From Anaerolineales bacterium (GTDB lineage: Bacteria > Chloroflexota > Anaerolineae > Anaerolineales > Villigracilaceae), in contig JACKAW010000007.1 in assembly GCA_020634885.1 (NCBI GenBank), positions 1 to 64,000 of the forward strand: a DNA stretch of 64,000 nucleotides, given 5' to 3'. Made by a program: the position numbers and the translations under genes. A model generated the notes under the pieces. That model searched no databases. It was not told the DNA's origin and worked only from the letters and a program-made list of their open reading frames with translations. This document shows positions 35,299-43,363 of this stretch, piece by piece; position 1 is the first letter of the stretch; every line of letters begins with the position of its first letter.

Positions 35299-36222
35299 AT
35301 GCACAAACCTACATCCTCTCGCGGTTTTATGATCGCACTTGCCGCCACCATCATTTGGTCTACCACCGGACCACTCATCAGCTACATTGTTGTCACCTAC
35401 AAACTCCCTTCGCTTGTGCTCGCCTTCTGGCGGGATTTGTTCGTGGCGTTCGGCATGTTCGTTGGTCTGCTGATTTTCAACCGAACGTTATTCGCATTAG
35501 ACCGCAAGCATTGGGGCTTGATGGTATGGTATGGAATTTCGCTGGCGGTCTTCAATTCGATGTGGACCTTCTCGGTTCAATACAACGGGGCGGCGGTTGC
35601 CACGGTGTTGGCTTTTTCTTCCCCGGCAATGACGGCGATACTGAGCCGCATCATTTTCAAAGAGACCTTCAACAGGGTGAAGGTCATCTCGATTGCGTTG
35701 AGTTTTATCGGCACCATTTTGGTGGCTGGCGCGCACAACCCCGCCATGTGGAAATTGAACCCGCTGGGCATTATTTTTGGCTTGATGACCGGTTTGATGT
35801 TCGCCGTGTACAACCTGCAAGGCAAAACCGCCGGTGATAGAAACATCGATTCGTGGACGGCGCTGCTTTACAGCTTTGCCTGGGCAACATTCTTTTTATT
35901 CTTCTTCAACCTCGGCAGCGACCTGTTCATCACCAAAGACCCGGCGTTCTCAAATTTGATGTGGTTGGGTAATTCACTGCCTGGCTGGGGGCTGCTGTTC
36001 TTCCTCGGCGTTGCCCCCACCCTCGGCGGGTTCGGTCTTTACACCTTGAGTATCCGCTATCTTTCGCCAACGGTTTCAAACCTAGTTGCCACCCTGGAGC
36101 CGGTCTTTACGGCGGTGTTGTCGTATTTCTTTTTGAGCGAAGTGATGAGCAATGTACAATTGGGTGGGAGTTTGCTGTTGTTGTTTGGGGTGATTTTATT
36201 GAGGATAGCGGATCGAAATTGA
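35299..36222 (+). CDS. EamA-family drug/metabolite exporter
   Basis: 307 residues with ten TM helices in two five-helix EamA repeats (about 10-145 and 160-300). TIIWSTTGPLISY at helix 1 and the VATVLAFSSPAMTAILSRIIFKE segment are typical of DMT-superfamily transporters. The substrate is unknown. The frame runs back to 35269, within the tRNA-Glu terminator; ATG 35299 with AAAGGA is the better start. Confidence 0.88.
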   Translation: MHKPTSSRGFMIALAATIIWSTTGPLISYIVVTYKLPSLVLAFWRDLFVAFGMFVGLLIFNRTLFALDRKHWGLMVWYGISLAVFNSMWTFSVQYNGAAVATVLAFSSPAMTAILSRIIFKETFNRVKVISIALSFIGTILVAGAHNPAMWKLNPLGIIFGLMTGLMFAVYNLQGKTAGDRNIDSWTALLYSFAWATFFLFFFNLGSDLFITKDPAFSNLMWLGNSLPGWGLLFFLGVAPTLGGFGLYTLSIRYLSPTVSNLVATLEPVFTAVLSYFFLSEVMSNVQLGGSLLLLFGVILLRIADRN

Positions 36223-36226
36223 TAAT

Positions 36227-36258
36227 AAAAGTGCCAGATTTTTTCTGGCACTTTTGCT
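36227..36258. terminator. bidirectional terminator
   Basis: A 12-bp perfect stem (36227-36238 with 36244-36255) between convergent genes; T-rich on both strands. Confidence 0.9.
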
Positions 36259-37239
36259 TTATTCATGTGAATGATATGTCTCGATCGTTTTCCTGCCCGA
36301 AGCATCTATAAATTCAAAGGTATAGTCGTGACCATCCACACCATAGTTTACATAATACTTTTGCCCGTTAATTTCATATTCCAGTGAATAATGCGTGGAA
36401 TCTACTTCGGTGAAGTCTGTGATGACTGCGCCCCTGAGCGGTTGCAACGCTTCACGGATCTGAGTGGTATGGGGTTGTGGCTCGATTTGGTCACCGCGGA
36501 CAGTGACCACTCCACGCATCCCGCCGTTGATGTAGGGATAGGTCGTTGTGCCGTGGTAGTGATAACTGCCATCCGAACCGAAGTGACCGTTGAACTCATC
36601 CAGTTCGGTGACGGGAGAACCATCTGTTTCGGTGAGTCCGTAAACGGGGAAACCGTCGAGGGCGTAGGCAATGGGCTTATCCATGCCCACGATCTCAGTG
36701 AGATGAAGGGGCGCAATGTGATAGTGATAATCATCCGCGCGCCCGGAGTGTCCGCCCCATTGATCCAATTCTCCAAAGAGGTAGGCATCATCACCACGGT
36801 TGTTCAGGGCATTGAAGATCGGCACACCGTTTACCGCGATGGCAATTGCACCACGGTATAGGTTTGTCTTTGTCGAAACCGGATTCTTGGCGAGGACGGG
36901 TTGAAGCGGAATCTGCCAGGCATTGCTCCCTGTGTACGGCTGCGGCAACGGAACTTGTTGCTGCCAACTTGTAATACCGACCATCATATTGTGGTTGGGC
37001 ATTCCATCAGATTCAACGTGCAGGTACTTATCATCTCGATATGTTGTTACTTTATTTGCGAAGGCAGAGAAGCCGAGTTCGTTCAAGGCTTGAGAAATGA
37101 CCGTGGGAGACAGAGCAGGCATCTCAGTCAGGTCGAGAGGCGGGGGTGTATCGCCGGGGCGGTATCCACAGGCGGCAAGAAACGCGGCGCCGAATCCGTA
37201 GGCTGAAAGTTTCAAAAAATCTCGTCGGGTAATGGACAT
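36259..37239 (-). CDS. YHYH-domain exported lipoprotein
   Basis: 326 residues. The N-terminus TRRDFLKLSAYGFGAAFLAAC combines a Tat-like twin arginine with a lipobox (Cys near 24), so it is probably exported folded and lipid-anchored. The body contains the YHYH hallmark twice (DDYHYHIAP near 170 and GSYHYHGTTTYPYI near 225), with YALDGFPVYGLTE between, and ends with YHSHE. The many His residues suggest metal binding; the family function is not established. It is the last gene of the five-gene exported-protein operon. Confidence 0.85.
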   Translation of the reverse strand: MSITRRDFLKLSAYGFGAAFLAACGYRPGDTPPPLDLTEMPALSPTVISQALNELGFSAFANKVTTYRDDKYLHVESDGMPNHNMMVGITSWQQQVPLPQPYTGSNAWQIPLQPVLAKNPVSTKTNLYRGAIAIAVNGVPIFNALNNRGDDAYLFGELDQWGGHSGRADDYHYHIAPLHLTEIVGMDKPIAYALDGFPVYGLTETDGSPVTELDEFNGHFGSDGSYHYHGTTTYPYINGGMRGVVTVRGDQIEPQPHTTQIREALQPLRGAVITDFTEVDSTHYSLEYEINGQKYYVNYGVDGHDYTFEFIDASGRKTIETYHSHE

Positions 37240-37243
37240 GATC

Positions 37244-37852
37244 TCACCTCGTGTATGTTACATTGAGCGTGGCACTTGCCAAAGTGATGTCTTTGATCGC
37301 ATTGAGCAAGACATCGCGGCTGACTTCAGAAGCAGACACGTTCAATTGCGGTTCTGCGGAAAGTGCATAGACAGTATAGGTATAAAGTTTTTCACCGGGT
37401 CCTTTGGAACAAGGCGGCGCGTATTTGGTTTCGCTATTGACGCTGTTATTGCCGAGCGCGCCAATACCACTGGTGTTCTTTTCAAGGCTTGTGACATTTG
37501 CAGGAATGTTATACAGAACCCAATACCAATGCGAGTCACCGGGACCGGGAATGTGATGCATGATCACGGCAAAACTTTTCGTTCCCTCTGGCACATCACT
37601 CCATGAAAGTGGGAGGGTTGCGCTGGAACCATCACAGGTGAATTCCTTTGGAAGTTCGCCTCCTTCGCTCACCTCTGAACTGGTGAGAGTGAATGTGCCG
37701 TCAGACGATGTTGATGGAATGTCAGTCGCTTCAACTGTGGTCTCGTTTGTGGGGGGTGCAGGTGGAGGTGGCGGTTGGTTATCTGGCGCAGAGCCGCACC
37801 CAACAACAAAGAATATGACCACTGCCATGAAAGGAATCAACTTCGTTTTCAT
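37244..37852 (-). CDS. PEBP-like (YbhB/YbcL) lipoprotein
   Basis: 202 residues. A signal with lipobox FVVGC (Cys near 19) is followed by a Pro-rich spacer and a phosphatidylethanolamine-binding-protein fold (FTCDGSSATLPLSWSDVPEGTKSFAVIMHHIPGPGDSHWYWVLYNIP). The usual DPDAP loop is replaced by HHIPGPG, so ligand binding may differ. The ATG overlaps the preceding stop codon (ATGA). Bacterial members have no settled function. Confidence 0.85.
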   Translation of the reverse strand: MKTKLIPFMAVVIFFVVGCGSAPDNQPPPPPAPPTNETTVEATDIPSTSSDGTFTLTSSEVSEGGELPKEFTCDGSSATLPLSWSDVPEGTKSFAVIMHHIPGPGDSHWYWVLYNIPANVTSLEKNTSGIGALGNNSVNSETKYAPPCSKGPGEKLYTYTVYALSAEPQLNVSASEVSRDVLLNAIKDITLASATLNVTYTR

Positions 37853-38604
37853 GGCGTCACCGTTAATTTGCACAGGATGGTGTTATCGGTTTCCAGGTCT
37901 GGTCCCCAGATGAATTGAGCCGATGAATTCCAGCGGATCTGGTCGTAGCCGTCTTTGGGTCCAACCTGTTGTGCGGAATAGACGGTGGCTTTGCTCCATG
38001 TGGAGAAATCGAAGTCTGCGCTTGTCCAGCCGGTGGGTTCTTCGAGCGAGGTGTAACCGCAAGGCATTGTCCCTGCTACGGGATTTGATTCTCTTTCGCA
38101 AGATTTATCAAGCGGCGCTTCATGGATGACTGAGCAGGACCAGTTTGCATCTGTCACGGCGATGATCTCGCCGGTTTGCACGTTCGTGAATTGAGCAATC
38201 AGCCCGCCATCACCCATTTGCTGACGCTGTGTGCCGATGTATTCCAAACCTGTATCGTTTTCTTTAAAATCCTTGGCGATGAAGTTAAAGGTCATCGGAT
38301 ATGAAGCGTTGAAGGTGAAAGTTTCGGAGTTGAAAGACCGTTCAGTCGTAATTGGAACCGAATCTTCTTTGATAAGTTGATCTCCAAGATAAAAAGCGAA
38401 CCAGTTATCTGCCCATACCTCGGCTTTGATCTGCACCTCGCCCATTGTTGCATCCTGTTGGGTAGGTTGAGTTGCCTGGTCTGGTTGCGTTTGTGCCAGT
38501 GGCGCCGGGTTGGAATTCTCGGATACAGGTTCGGGCTTTGTTGGTTGACATGCAGTGAGTGTTGTTATTAGTACAAGGATGGGCAATACAAGTTTGTAAT
38601 TCAT
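37849..38604 (-). CDS. lipoprotein of unknown function
   Basis: 251 residues from ATG 38604, where an AAGGAT site is present and a signal with lipobox LTAC appears (Cys near 18). The longer frame to 38790 would run into the peroxidase gene and lacks support. Beyond a Pro/Gln/Thr-rich spacer is a beta-rich domain (VWADNWFAFYLGDQLIKE, SYPMTFNFIAKDFKENDTGLEY, ITDANWSC-like, GWTSADFDFSTWSKATVY) with several Cys. It resembles sugar-binding jelly rolls only vaguely. Coupled to the PEBP gene. Confidence 0.7.
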   Translation of the reverse strand: MNYKLVLPILVLITTLTACQPTKPEPVSENSNPAPLAQTQPDQATQPTQQDATMGEVQIKAEVWADNWFAFYLGDQLIKEDSVPITTERSFNSETFTFNASYPMTFNFIAKDFKENDTGLEYIGTQRQQMGDGGLIAQFTNVQTGEIIAVTDANWSCSVIHEAPLDKSCERESNPVAGTMPCGYTSLEEPTGWTSADFDFSTWSKATVYSAQQVGPKDGYDQIRWNSSAQFIWGPDLETDNTILCKLTVTP

Positions 38605-38623
38605 GGGATTATCCTTTTTTCTC

Positions 38624-38653
38624 GCTCCCATCGTTGGAAAGAACGATGGGAGC
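38624..38653. repeat. intraoperon hairpin
   Basis: A 12-bp perfect stem (38624-38635 with 38642-38653) in the gap between the peroxidase and the lipoprotein gene. No T run follows on the minus strand, so it may be an mRNA processing or stability element rather than a terminator. Confidence 0.65.
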
Positions 38654-38671
38654 ATTTTGATTTGAATAAGT

Positions 38672-40492
38672 CTATGGGCGTCCCCTGCCGCCACCACCGC
38701 GCCCGTTTCCGTTGCGTGGAGGGCGGTCATTCGGTCTGGGAGGCGGTGGGGGTGGATTACCCCGCTGCTCCTGTTCGCCCTCCTCTTCATCTTGAGTAGA
38801 AAGTGTTGATTGTCCCTGAACCTGCGCCCGTGTTGTGGAAGAGGTATCGATTATCACTGTGCTTTCGTTGAAGAAGAATACATTTTCCTGCAGCTTGGTA
38901 ATGTCTGTATTGCGGCGGATGATATCTGCCAGCGAGGTATCGTTGATCTCATTCACCAAATCACGCGGCAGGGATGATTCATACCAGTAGCGGTCACCAT
39001 CGCGCAGGCGCACGAACTGATCCACAAGAATGGCGCTGAAGGTTTCACCAACGCTGGAGCCGGGCAGGTGGTCTTCTGCCAAGCCGCCGATCCACAGGTC
39101 GATGTTATTCACGCTTCCATACGTGGAAGCGAGCTTTGCCTGCATCGCCGGGTCAGATGTGATCTGGTCAAAGCGGGTGACGCGGCTCAAGCCATACGCT
39201 TCACGGGTGGTGTTGTAATCCGCCAACCCGTGGTCACGTCCGCGTTGGATGTTGAGCGAGACGAGGTCAAAGCCGCCCTGCCCGGGTTCACCAAAGAGGA
39301 AGTTGCGCACATCATCCACCGCAACCGTATCGATCTCCTGCGCATTGTCCGAAGCGAGATACTTCAAGAGTGGGTCAATGTCTGTATCGCTGAGCACGAG
39401 CGGGTTAAAGAATGAGTCGCGCAGCTCCATCGCATCACGCACTTCTTCGCCATCGTTATCCAAAAACTCAATATCGCTTCCCAACATGCTGTGACCAAGG
39501 CGGAATGCACCCGTGGCAAACTCGTTGGCAATGCCCGGGTTCACATCTTCCTTGTAGCCGCTATAGCGTGGCAGGGCATTCGAGCCAAGCAGGGCTGGCA
39601 GGAATTCTGCATAGGTAATGTGTTGAAGTTCCGCGATCACAATACGACGCGCATATTGATACAGTTCTTCATCCGTCCAGTTGGGGTGCTGCTGCGCGGC
39701 TTCACTGGCAACGCGGTTATGCTCACGCACAAAGAGCACATGCAAAGACACCAACTCAGGGTTCTCATTCGCGCGCACATCGCCTGCCAGATACAACTGG
39801 GCATCATCCACACGGTGGGCATCATTGGCATTCGGCAAGCCCTGTGTGTTCAAGGGAAGCAAATTCCCCGCGCTCACCTTCATCTGTCCGCCGGTAAACG
39901 TTCGTAAGGCGGCGGCGCGTTCTGCATCCACACCGTATACCTGCGACCCGTCCACAAATGCTGTGATCGAATTGATCTGTTCGCGCGGACTGCTGGCAGG
40001 ATCATAATTTGAGCGTGAAAGCGGAATGACCATCGTGCCGGTTCCAGTTGGGTCAAACCATTCATCCCCCGCAGGCACGATCACCATGAGCGCTTCCTTT
40101 GGCGAGGCGCTATCGGTCAGGTCAATGTCGTGGTCGAGGAACTGTCCCCACGCATACACAAACGCCGTGTAATCGCGGTCGTTCAAAATACCATCCTGCG
40201 AGTTGGGCGAAAAAGTATTGCTGATCGTGCGCGCACTGGGTCTATCTGACCCAGCCGGTGTGCTGACACCATCGCCATAATCTGCGGGGGTGAGGCGTAA
40301 AAAGTTTTGGTTCACACTTCCCCATTCCGGGTGGCTGATGTTATTGCCCCTGCCATCCAGCGGAATAATTCCAAAGTTCATCGTATCCTGCTGAACATCC
40401 AGGAAACTACCCGCGGCTTGAACCTGCACAACTTCAAATGCAATTGCCGCGATACTGACGCCGATCAATACATTTCTAAACAAGTGTTTCAT
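38672..40492 (-). CDS. exported animal-type haem peroxidase
   Basis: 606 residues from ATG 40492 (GAGGAG upstream), with a Sec signal ending about VQAAG (near 26). The catalytic domain belongs to the peroxidase-cyclooxygenase (animal haem peroxidase) superfamily. GQFLDHDIDLTDS near 117 carries the distal His, INSITAFVDGSQVYG is diagnostic, and FRLGHSMLG near 332 carries the proximal His. LNIQRGRDHGLADYN is also a family motif. The C-terminal 40 residues are Glu/Gln then Pro/Gly/Arg-rich. Such enzymes oxidise halides or phenols outside the cell; the substrate is unknown. Confidence 0.9.
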   Translation of the reverse strand: MKHLFRNVLIGVSIAAIAFEVVQVQAAGSFLDVQQDTMNFGIIPLDGRGNNISHPEWGSVNQNFLRLTPADYGDGVSTPAGSDRPSARTISNTFSPNSQDGILNDRDYTAFVYAWGQFLDHDIDLTDSASPKEALMVIVPAGDEWFDPTGTGTMVIPLSRSNYDPASSPREQINSITAFVDGSQVYGVDAERAAALRTFTGGQMKVSAGNLLPLNTQGLPNANDAHRVDDAQLYLAGDVRANENPELVSLHVLFVREHNRVASEAAQQHPNWTDEELYQYARRIVIAELQHITYAEFLPALLGSNALPRYSGYKEDVNPGIANEFATGAFRLGHSMLGSDIEFLDNDGEEVRDAMELRDSFFNPLVLSDTDIDPLLKYLASDNAQEIDTVAVDDVRNFLFGEPGQGGFDLVSLNIQRGRDHGLADYNTTREAYGLSRVTRFDQITSDPAMQAKLASTYGSVNNIDLWIGGLAEDHLPGSSVGETFSAILVDQFVRLRDGDRYWYESSLPRDLVNEINDTSLADIIRRNTDITKLQENVFFFNESTVIIDTSSTTRAQVQGQSTLSTQDEEEGEQEQRGNPPPPPPRPNDRPPRNGNGRGGGGRGRP

Positions 40493-40520
40493 TTTTTTCT
40501 CCTCTGTCGCTAAAATATTT

Positions 40521-42152
40521 TTACGGTCTTCCACCCGCAGGCATACATGCCAACTGACTTGAATTAGGCGGTGTACCGCAGGTGCCGTTCATGGTTCCGT
40601 TGGGGGTATTGAAAGAACAGACTGAGCCATCGGACAAACCATTGCACGCGGATATGGCTTCCTGCGGGGGTTGCTGCCCTTGCCCGCCTTGTGCGCTTCC
40701 ACCCTGACCGGTAGGCTGGTTCTGTCCATTGGTCCCTTGCCCACTCTGCGGCTGTTGCTGCTGCCCGTTGACGGTTGTGCCCGGGTTTGTGTTCGTTGGC
40801 GCATTGCCGGAGGTGTAAGTCACATCTCCGCCGCGCACACAGCGGACGTAATTATTCACACGCACCACATCACCCTGCGGACCATGTCCCTCAGAATATT
40901 GCGAGGCATCGCCAGCCTTGGGGTCGCTGCGTTGCGCGCCCGCGCCATGCACATCCAGCACCTGTCCATTCATAATGCCGTATGCCGCGCCGAAAGAGAT
41001 GTACACACCCCACGCCCCGCTGCCGTTGGATGAGGCATGGGTGGTGCTTGTCCAGTAAGCGGCGTAATCTGTAGCGCCGTTCTCGGCGATGATGGTGGAG
41101 GTTTGGAAGAGCGGGTCTATGGCGGCGGAGTTGGTGGTAAATGGTGAACGGGAATAATCCACAATGCTTTGCAGTTCTTTGGCGTTCGGCAATCGCCAAT
41201 CGTCAAAGCCGCTGGCGGTGGAGGCTTCGCAGTAGTTCAGCGCGTCACCCCAGTTCATACCGATGCCGCTGTCGGCTTGCATCCAGGTGAGTCCGGTGGC
41301 ATGGTCGGTGATGGCGCCATTGCCGTTATCTGCAAAGGCGTTCACGCCGTAGCTGGGATTGCCGCGCACATAGCGGACGTACTGCGTCGTTTCGCCGCGC
41401 GGGCTGGAAATGGGGTAGCCCTTAATACGTCCATCGGCGAAGTTGTAGCCGAATGCGGTTGCATTGCCGCCCATGGTGGTGCTGACGTATTGTGTGCTCG
41501 ACCAGAATTGTGCGTCAATATCGCGTTCACCGGCGGCGGTATCGCCGTAGCCAAAGCCGAAATAAGTGGTGTTCAAGAACGGCACGGCATTGCAGGCGCC
41601 GCCCATGCCACAGGCGCTGATATCCATGCCGTCAAAGGTGACGATGGAGTACAACTCTTTGATGGTCGGCAGTCGCCAATCGTCGTAGCCCGCCAATGTG
41701 GAAGAGTCCGCGCTGCTGATGGCTTGCGAGAAGGTCATCTTATCGTTGGAGTCGATCACGCCATCCCCATTGAAGTCGGGTGATTGCGACCACATCAAGC
41801 CGGTGACAAGGTCGGTGACGGTGCCATCGCCGTTATCCTGATATTGCGGGGCGCTGCTCTGGTAATTGCCGTCCTGCCCGGCGTAGGCGCTTCCGCTCTC
41901 GGGGCAGGTGACAATGTTTTCGCTGCTGTAGCAGTTGGTTTGGTTGGTATCCACAATGGGGTAGGTCAATGACAAGTTGGCTTGCGCAGGTGAAGTCTGT
42001 TCATTGCCGCCCGTCGGCGCGGATGCATTCGTTGTCGGCTGGGATTCACTTACTGGAGCCGAATCCACTGTCGCGGCGGCAAGAGGCGCGTTGCATGAGG
42101 CGAGGATCAGGCTTGAGATCGTAAAAGCTAAAATGGCGATTCTTTTCATCAT
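40521..42152 (-). CDS. DUF1566 (Lcl-type) lipoprotein
   Basis: 543 residues. Lipobox LASC (Cys near 20) follows MMKRIAILAFTISSLI. Two DUF1566/Lcl C-terminal domains are evident, each with NGDGTVTDLVTGLMW-like and DDWRLPTIKELYSI-like segments (about 105-265 and 270-430). A calcium-type DFNGDGVIDSND loop lies inside the first. A Gln/Gly/Asn-rich tail (about 445-500) leads to a Cys-rich terminal module (ACNGLSDGSVCSF...GTCG...ACMP). Likely a cell-surface binding protein. AAAGGAG precedes tandem ATGs. First gene of the exported-protein operon. Confidence 0.85.
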   Translation of the reverse strand: MMKRIAILAFTISSLILASCNAPLAAATVDSAPVSESQPTTNASAPTGGNEQTSPAQANLSLTYPIVDTNQTNCYSSENIVTCPESGSAYAGQDGNYQSSAPQYQDNGDGTVTDLVTGLMWSQSPDFNGDGVIDSNDKMTFSQAISSADSSTLAGYDDWRLPTIKELYSIVTFDGMDISACGMGGACNAVPFLNTTYFGFGYGDTAAGERDIDAQFWSSTQYVSTTMGGNATAFGYNFADGRIKGYPISSPRGETTQYVRYVRGNPSYGVNAFADNGNGAITDHATGLTWMQADSGIGMNWGDALNYCEASTASGFDDWRLPNAKELQSIVDYSRSPFTTNSAAIDPLFQTSTIIAENGATDYAAYWTSTTHASSNGSGAWGVYISFGAAYGIMNGQVLDVHGAGAQRSDPKAGDASQYSEGHGPQGDVVRVNNYVRCVRGGDVTYTSGNAPTNTNPGTTVNGQQQQPQSGQGTNGQNQPTGQGGSAQGGQGQQPPQEAISACNGLSDGSVCSFNTPNGTMNGTCGTPPNSSQLACMPAGGRP

Positions 42153-42180
42153 GTTCTCCTTTGTTTTGTTCGATGTTTTG

Positions 42181-42218
42181 ATTTTACGGATGTAAAAAGA
42201 ATGTAATGAGTGTGTAAA
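42181..42218 (-). promoter_or_regulatory. triple 11-bp-period direct repeat and -10 box
   Basis: Plus-strand 7-mers ATGTAAA (42190-42196), ATGTAAT (42201-42207) and GTGTAAA (42212-42218) start exactly 11 bases apart, as in binding sites of OmpR/PhoB-family response regulators. On the minus strand a TAAAAT -10 (42186-42181) follows after 3 bases, upstream of the DUF1566 lipoprotein gene. No normal -35 exists, consistent with activator dependence. Confidence 0.55.
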
Positions 42219-42254
42219 ATCATTGGTTTGAATGAAAAGACATGCAAAAAAGAA

Positions 42255-42289
42255 AAAGACCCGTGACTGGTGTCACGGGTCTTTGTTTT
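42255..42289. terminator. intrinsic terminator after operon junction
   Basis: A 13-bp perfect stem (42255-42267 with 42272-42284), loop TGGT, A-rich left and T-rich right flanks. On the minus strand it lies beyond the repeat lipoprotein gene. A near-identical hairpin lies at 43307-43334. Confidence 0.85.
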
Positions 42290-42291
42290 AG

Positions 42292-43167
42292 TTATGGCTG
42301 ACTGCCGTTCTGTCCGCCGGGTCCACGCCGTCCGTTGGCGTTGCCGAGCGCTTGTTGAAGATCTTCCACGGTGACGCCGAGGGTTGTGGCTGCCGTTTCA
42401 AGATCGGCGCGGCAGTTGGGGTCTTTGGGTGCGCCCTCTTCGGTGCTTGTGCATTCGGCAGGTTTGGCGTTTTCCAATGCGGCTTTCAAGTCTTCTTCGG
42501 TTACGCCGAGGGCTTCGGCGGCTGCGGCGAGACCCTGTTGTTGGCTGCCAAGAGCGGTTTTTAACTCTTCGGTGGTTATGCCGAGGGCGCTGGCGACGGC
42601 ATCCATATCGGCATGGCAGTCTACGCCTTGCGAGGGTTCACCGTCGGTGCATTCGGCGGGCTTGGCGGCAGCGAATGCGGCTTGCAGTTCTTCCACCGTT
42701 ACGCCGAGAGTTTCGGCAGCGGCGGTCAGGTCTCGAGTGCCGCGCTCGCCACGGGCTCCCTGGTTCGAGTTGGTCAGTGCGGTTTGCAATTCTTCCACGG
42801 TTACACCAAGCGTTTCGGCGGTAATGGTCAGGTCGGGGCGGCAGGCTTCGGTTTTATCGGTTTGGGCGGCGCAATCAGCGCTGATCGAAGATTGAAGTGC
42901 GGCTTGTAATTCTTCCACGGTGACGCCGAGAGATTCGGCGGCAGCGGTCAGGTCACCGCCGCGTTTTTCGCGGTTCTGCCCACCCTGCTGGTTGTTCTGG
43001 TCTTTGGGGGCAGTGTTATTTTCCACGGCTTGTGTCGCCGGGGCTGAGGCTGCTTCGGTTTGGGCATCGCTTGTTTGGGCGGGGGTTTCTGTTGAAACGC
43101 CGCCACACGCGCTGAGCAACACTACAAACAGGGCAACGAAAGTTACGAGTAAATATTTTTTATTCAT
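42292..43167 (-). CDS. lipoprotein with six LGVTVEEL repeats
   Basis: 291 residues from ATG 43167 (AAGGAG upstream). A signal and lipobox LSAC (Cys near 21) lead into a Thr/Ala/Gln-rich linker. Six copies of a roughly 20-residue helical unit follow, of the pattern LTAAAExLGVTVEELQAAL. Copies 1-2, 3-4 and 5-6 are each joined by a short loop with two Cys (CAAQTDKTEAC, CTDGEPSQGVDC, CTSTEEGAPKDPNC). Copies 2-3 and 4-5 are joined by Cys-free linkers. This predicts three disulfide-clipped helical pairs. The tail is Gly/Arg/Asn-rich like the peroxidase tail. Function unknown. Confidence 0.75.
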   Translation of the reverse strand: MNKKYLLVTFVALFVVLLSACGGVSTETPAQTSDAQTEAASAPATQAVENNTAPKDQNNQQGGQNREKRGGDLTAAAESLGVTVEELQAALQSSISADCAAQTDKTEACRPDLTITAETLGVTVEELQTALTNSNQGARGERGTRDLTAAAETLGVTVEELQAAFAAAKPAECTDGEPSQGVDCHADMDAVASALGITTEELKTALGSQQQGLAAAAEALGVTEEDLKAALENAKPAECTSTEEGAPKDPNCRADLETAATTLGVTVEDLQQALGNANGRRGPGGQNGSQP

Positions 43168-43306
43168 GTTAATCTCCTTTTTTCGGGTCATTTTTTAGTT
43201 ATGCGCCCGTTCTTTCTTTGAGCGTGATGTCATTGTACAAAGGCTGGCAATTTGACGAGAGTGTGTGCTGTCATCATTCGAGCTTGTGAGACATGCAAAA
43301 AATAAA

Positions 43307-43337
43307 AAGACCCATGACAGGTGTCATGGGTCTTGAG
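43307..43337. terminator. intrinsic terminator copy
   Basis: A 12-bp stem (43307-43318 with 43323-43334), loop AGGT. Its sequence, including 17 bases upstream, repeats that at 42238-42283. On the minus strand it follows coaX. Confidence 0.8.
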
Positions 43338-43363
43338 GTGGGTCTTGAGGGTTGAAAATATAT

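Noticed and set aside
38624..38653. Intrinsic terminator inside the exported-protein operon
   Set aside because: The stem is strong, but on the transcribed strand no T run follows, so I list it as a hairpin only.
38605..38790. N-terminal extension of the unknown lipoprotein to 38790
   Set aside because: Runs into the peroxidase gene and hides the signal peptide; a ribosome site and lipobox support 38604.
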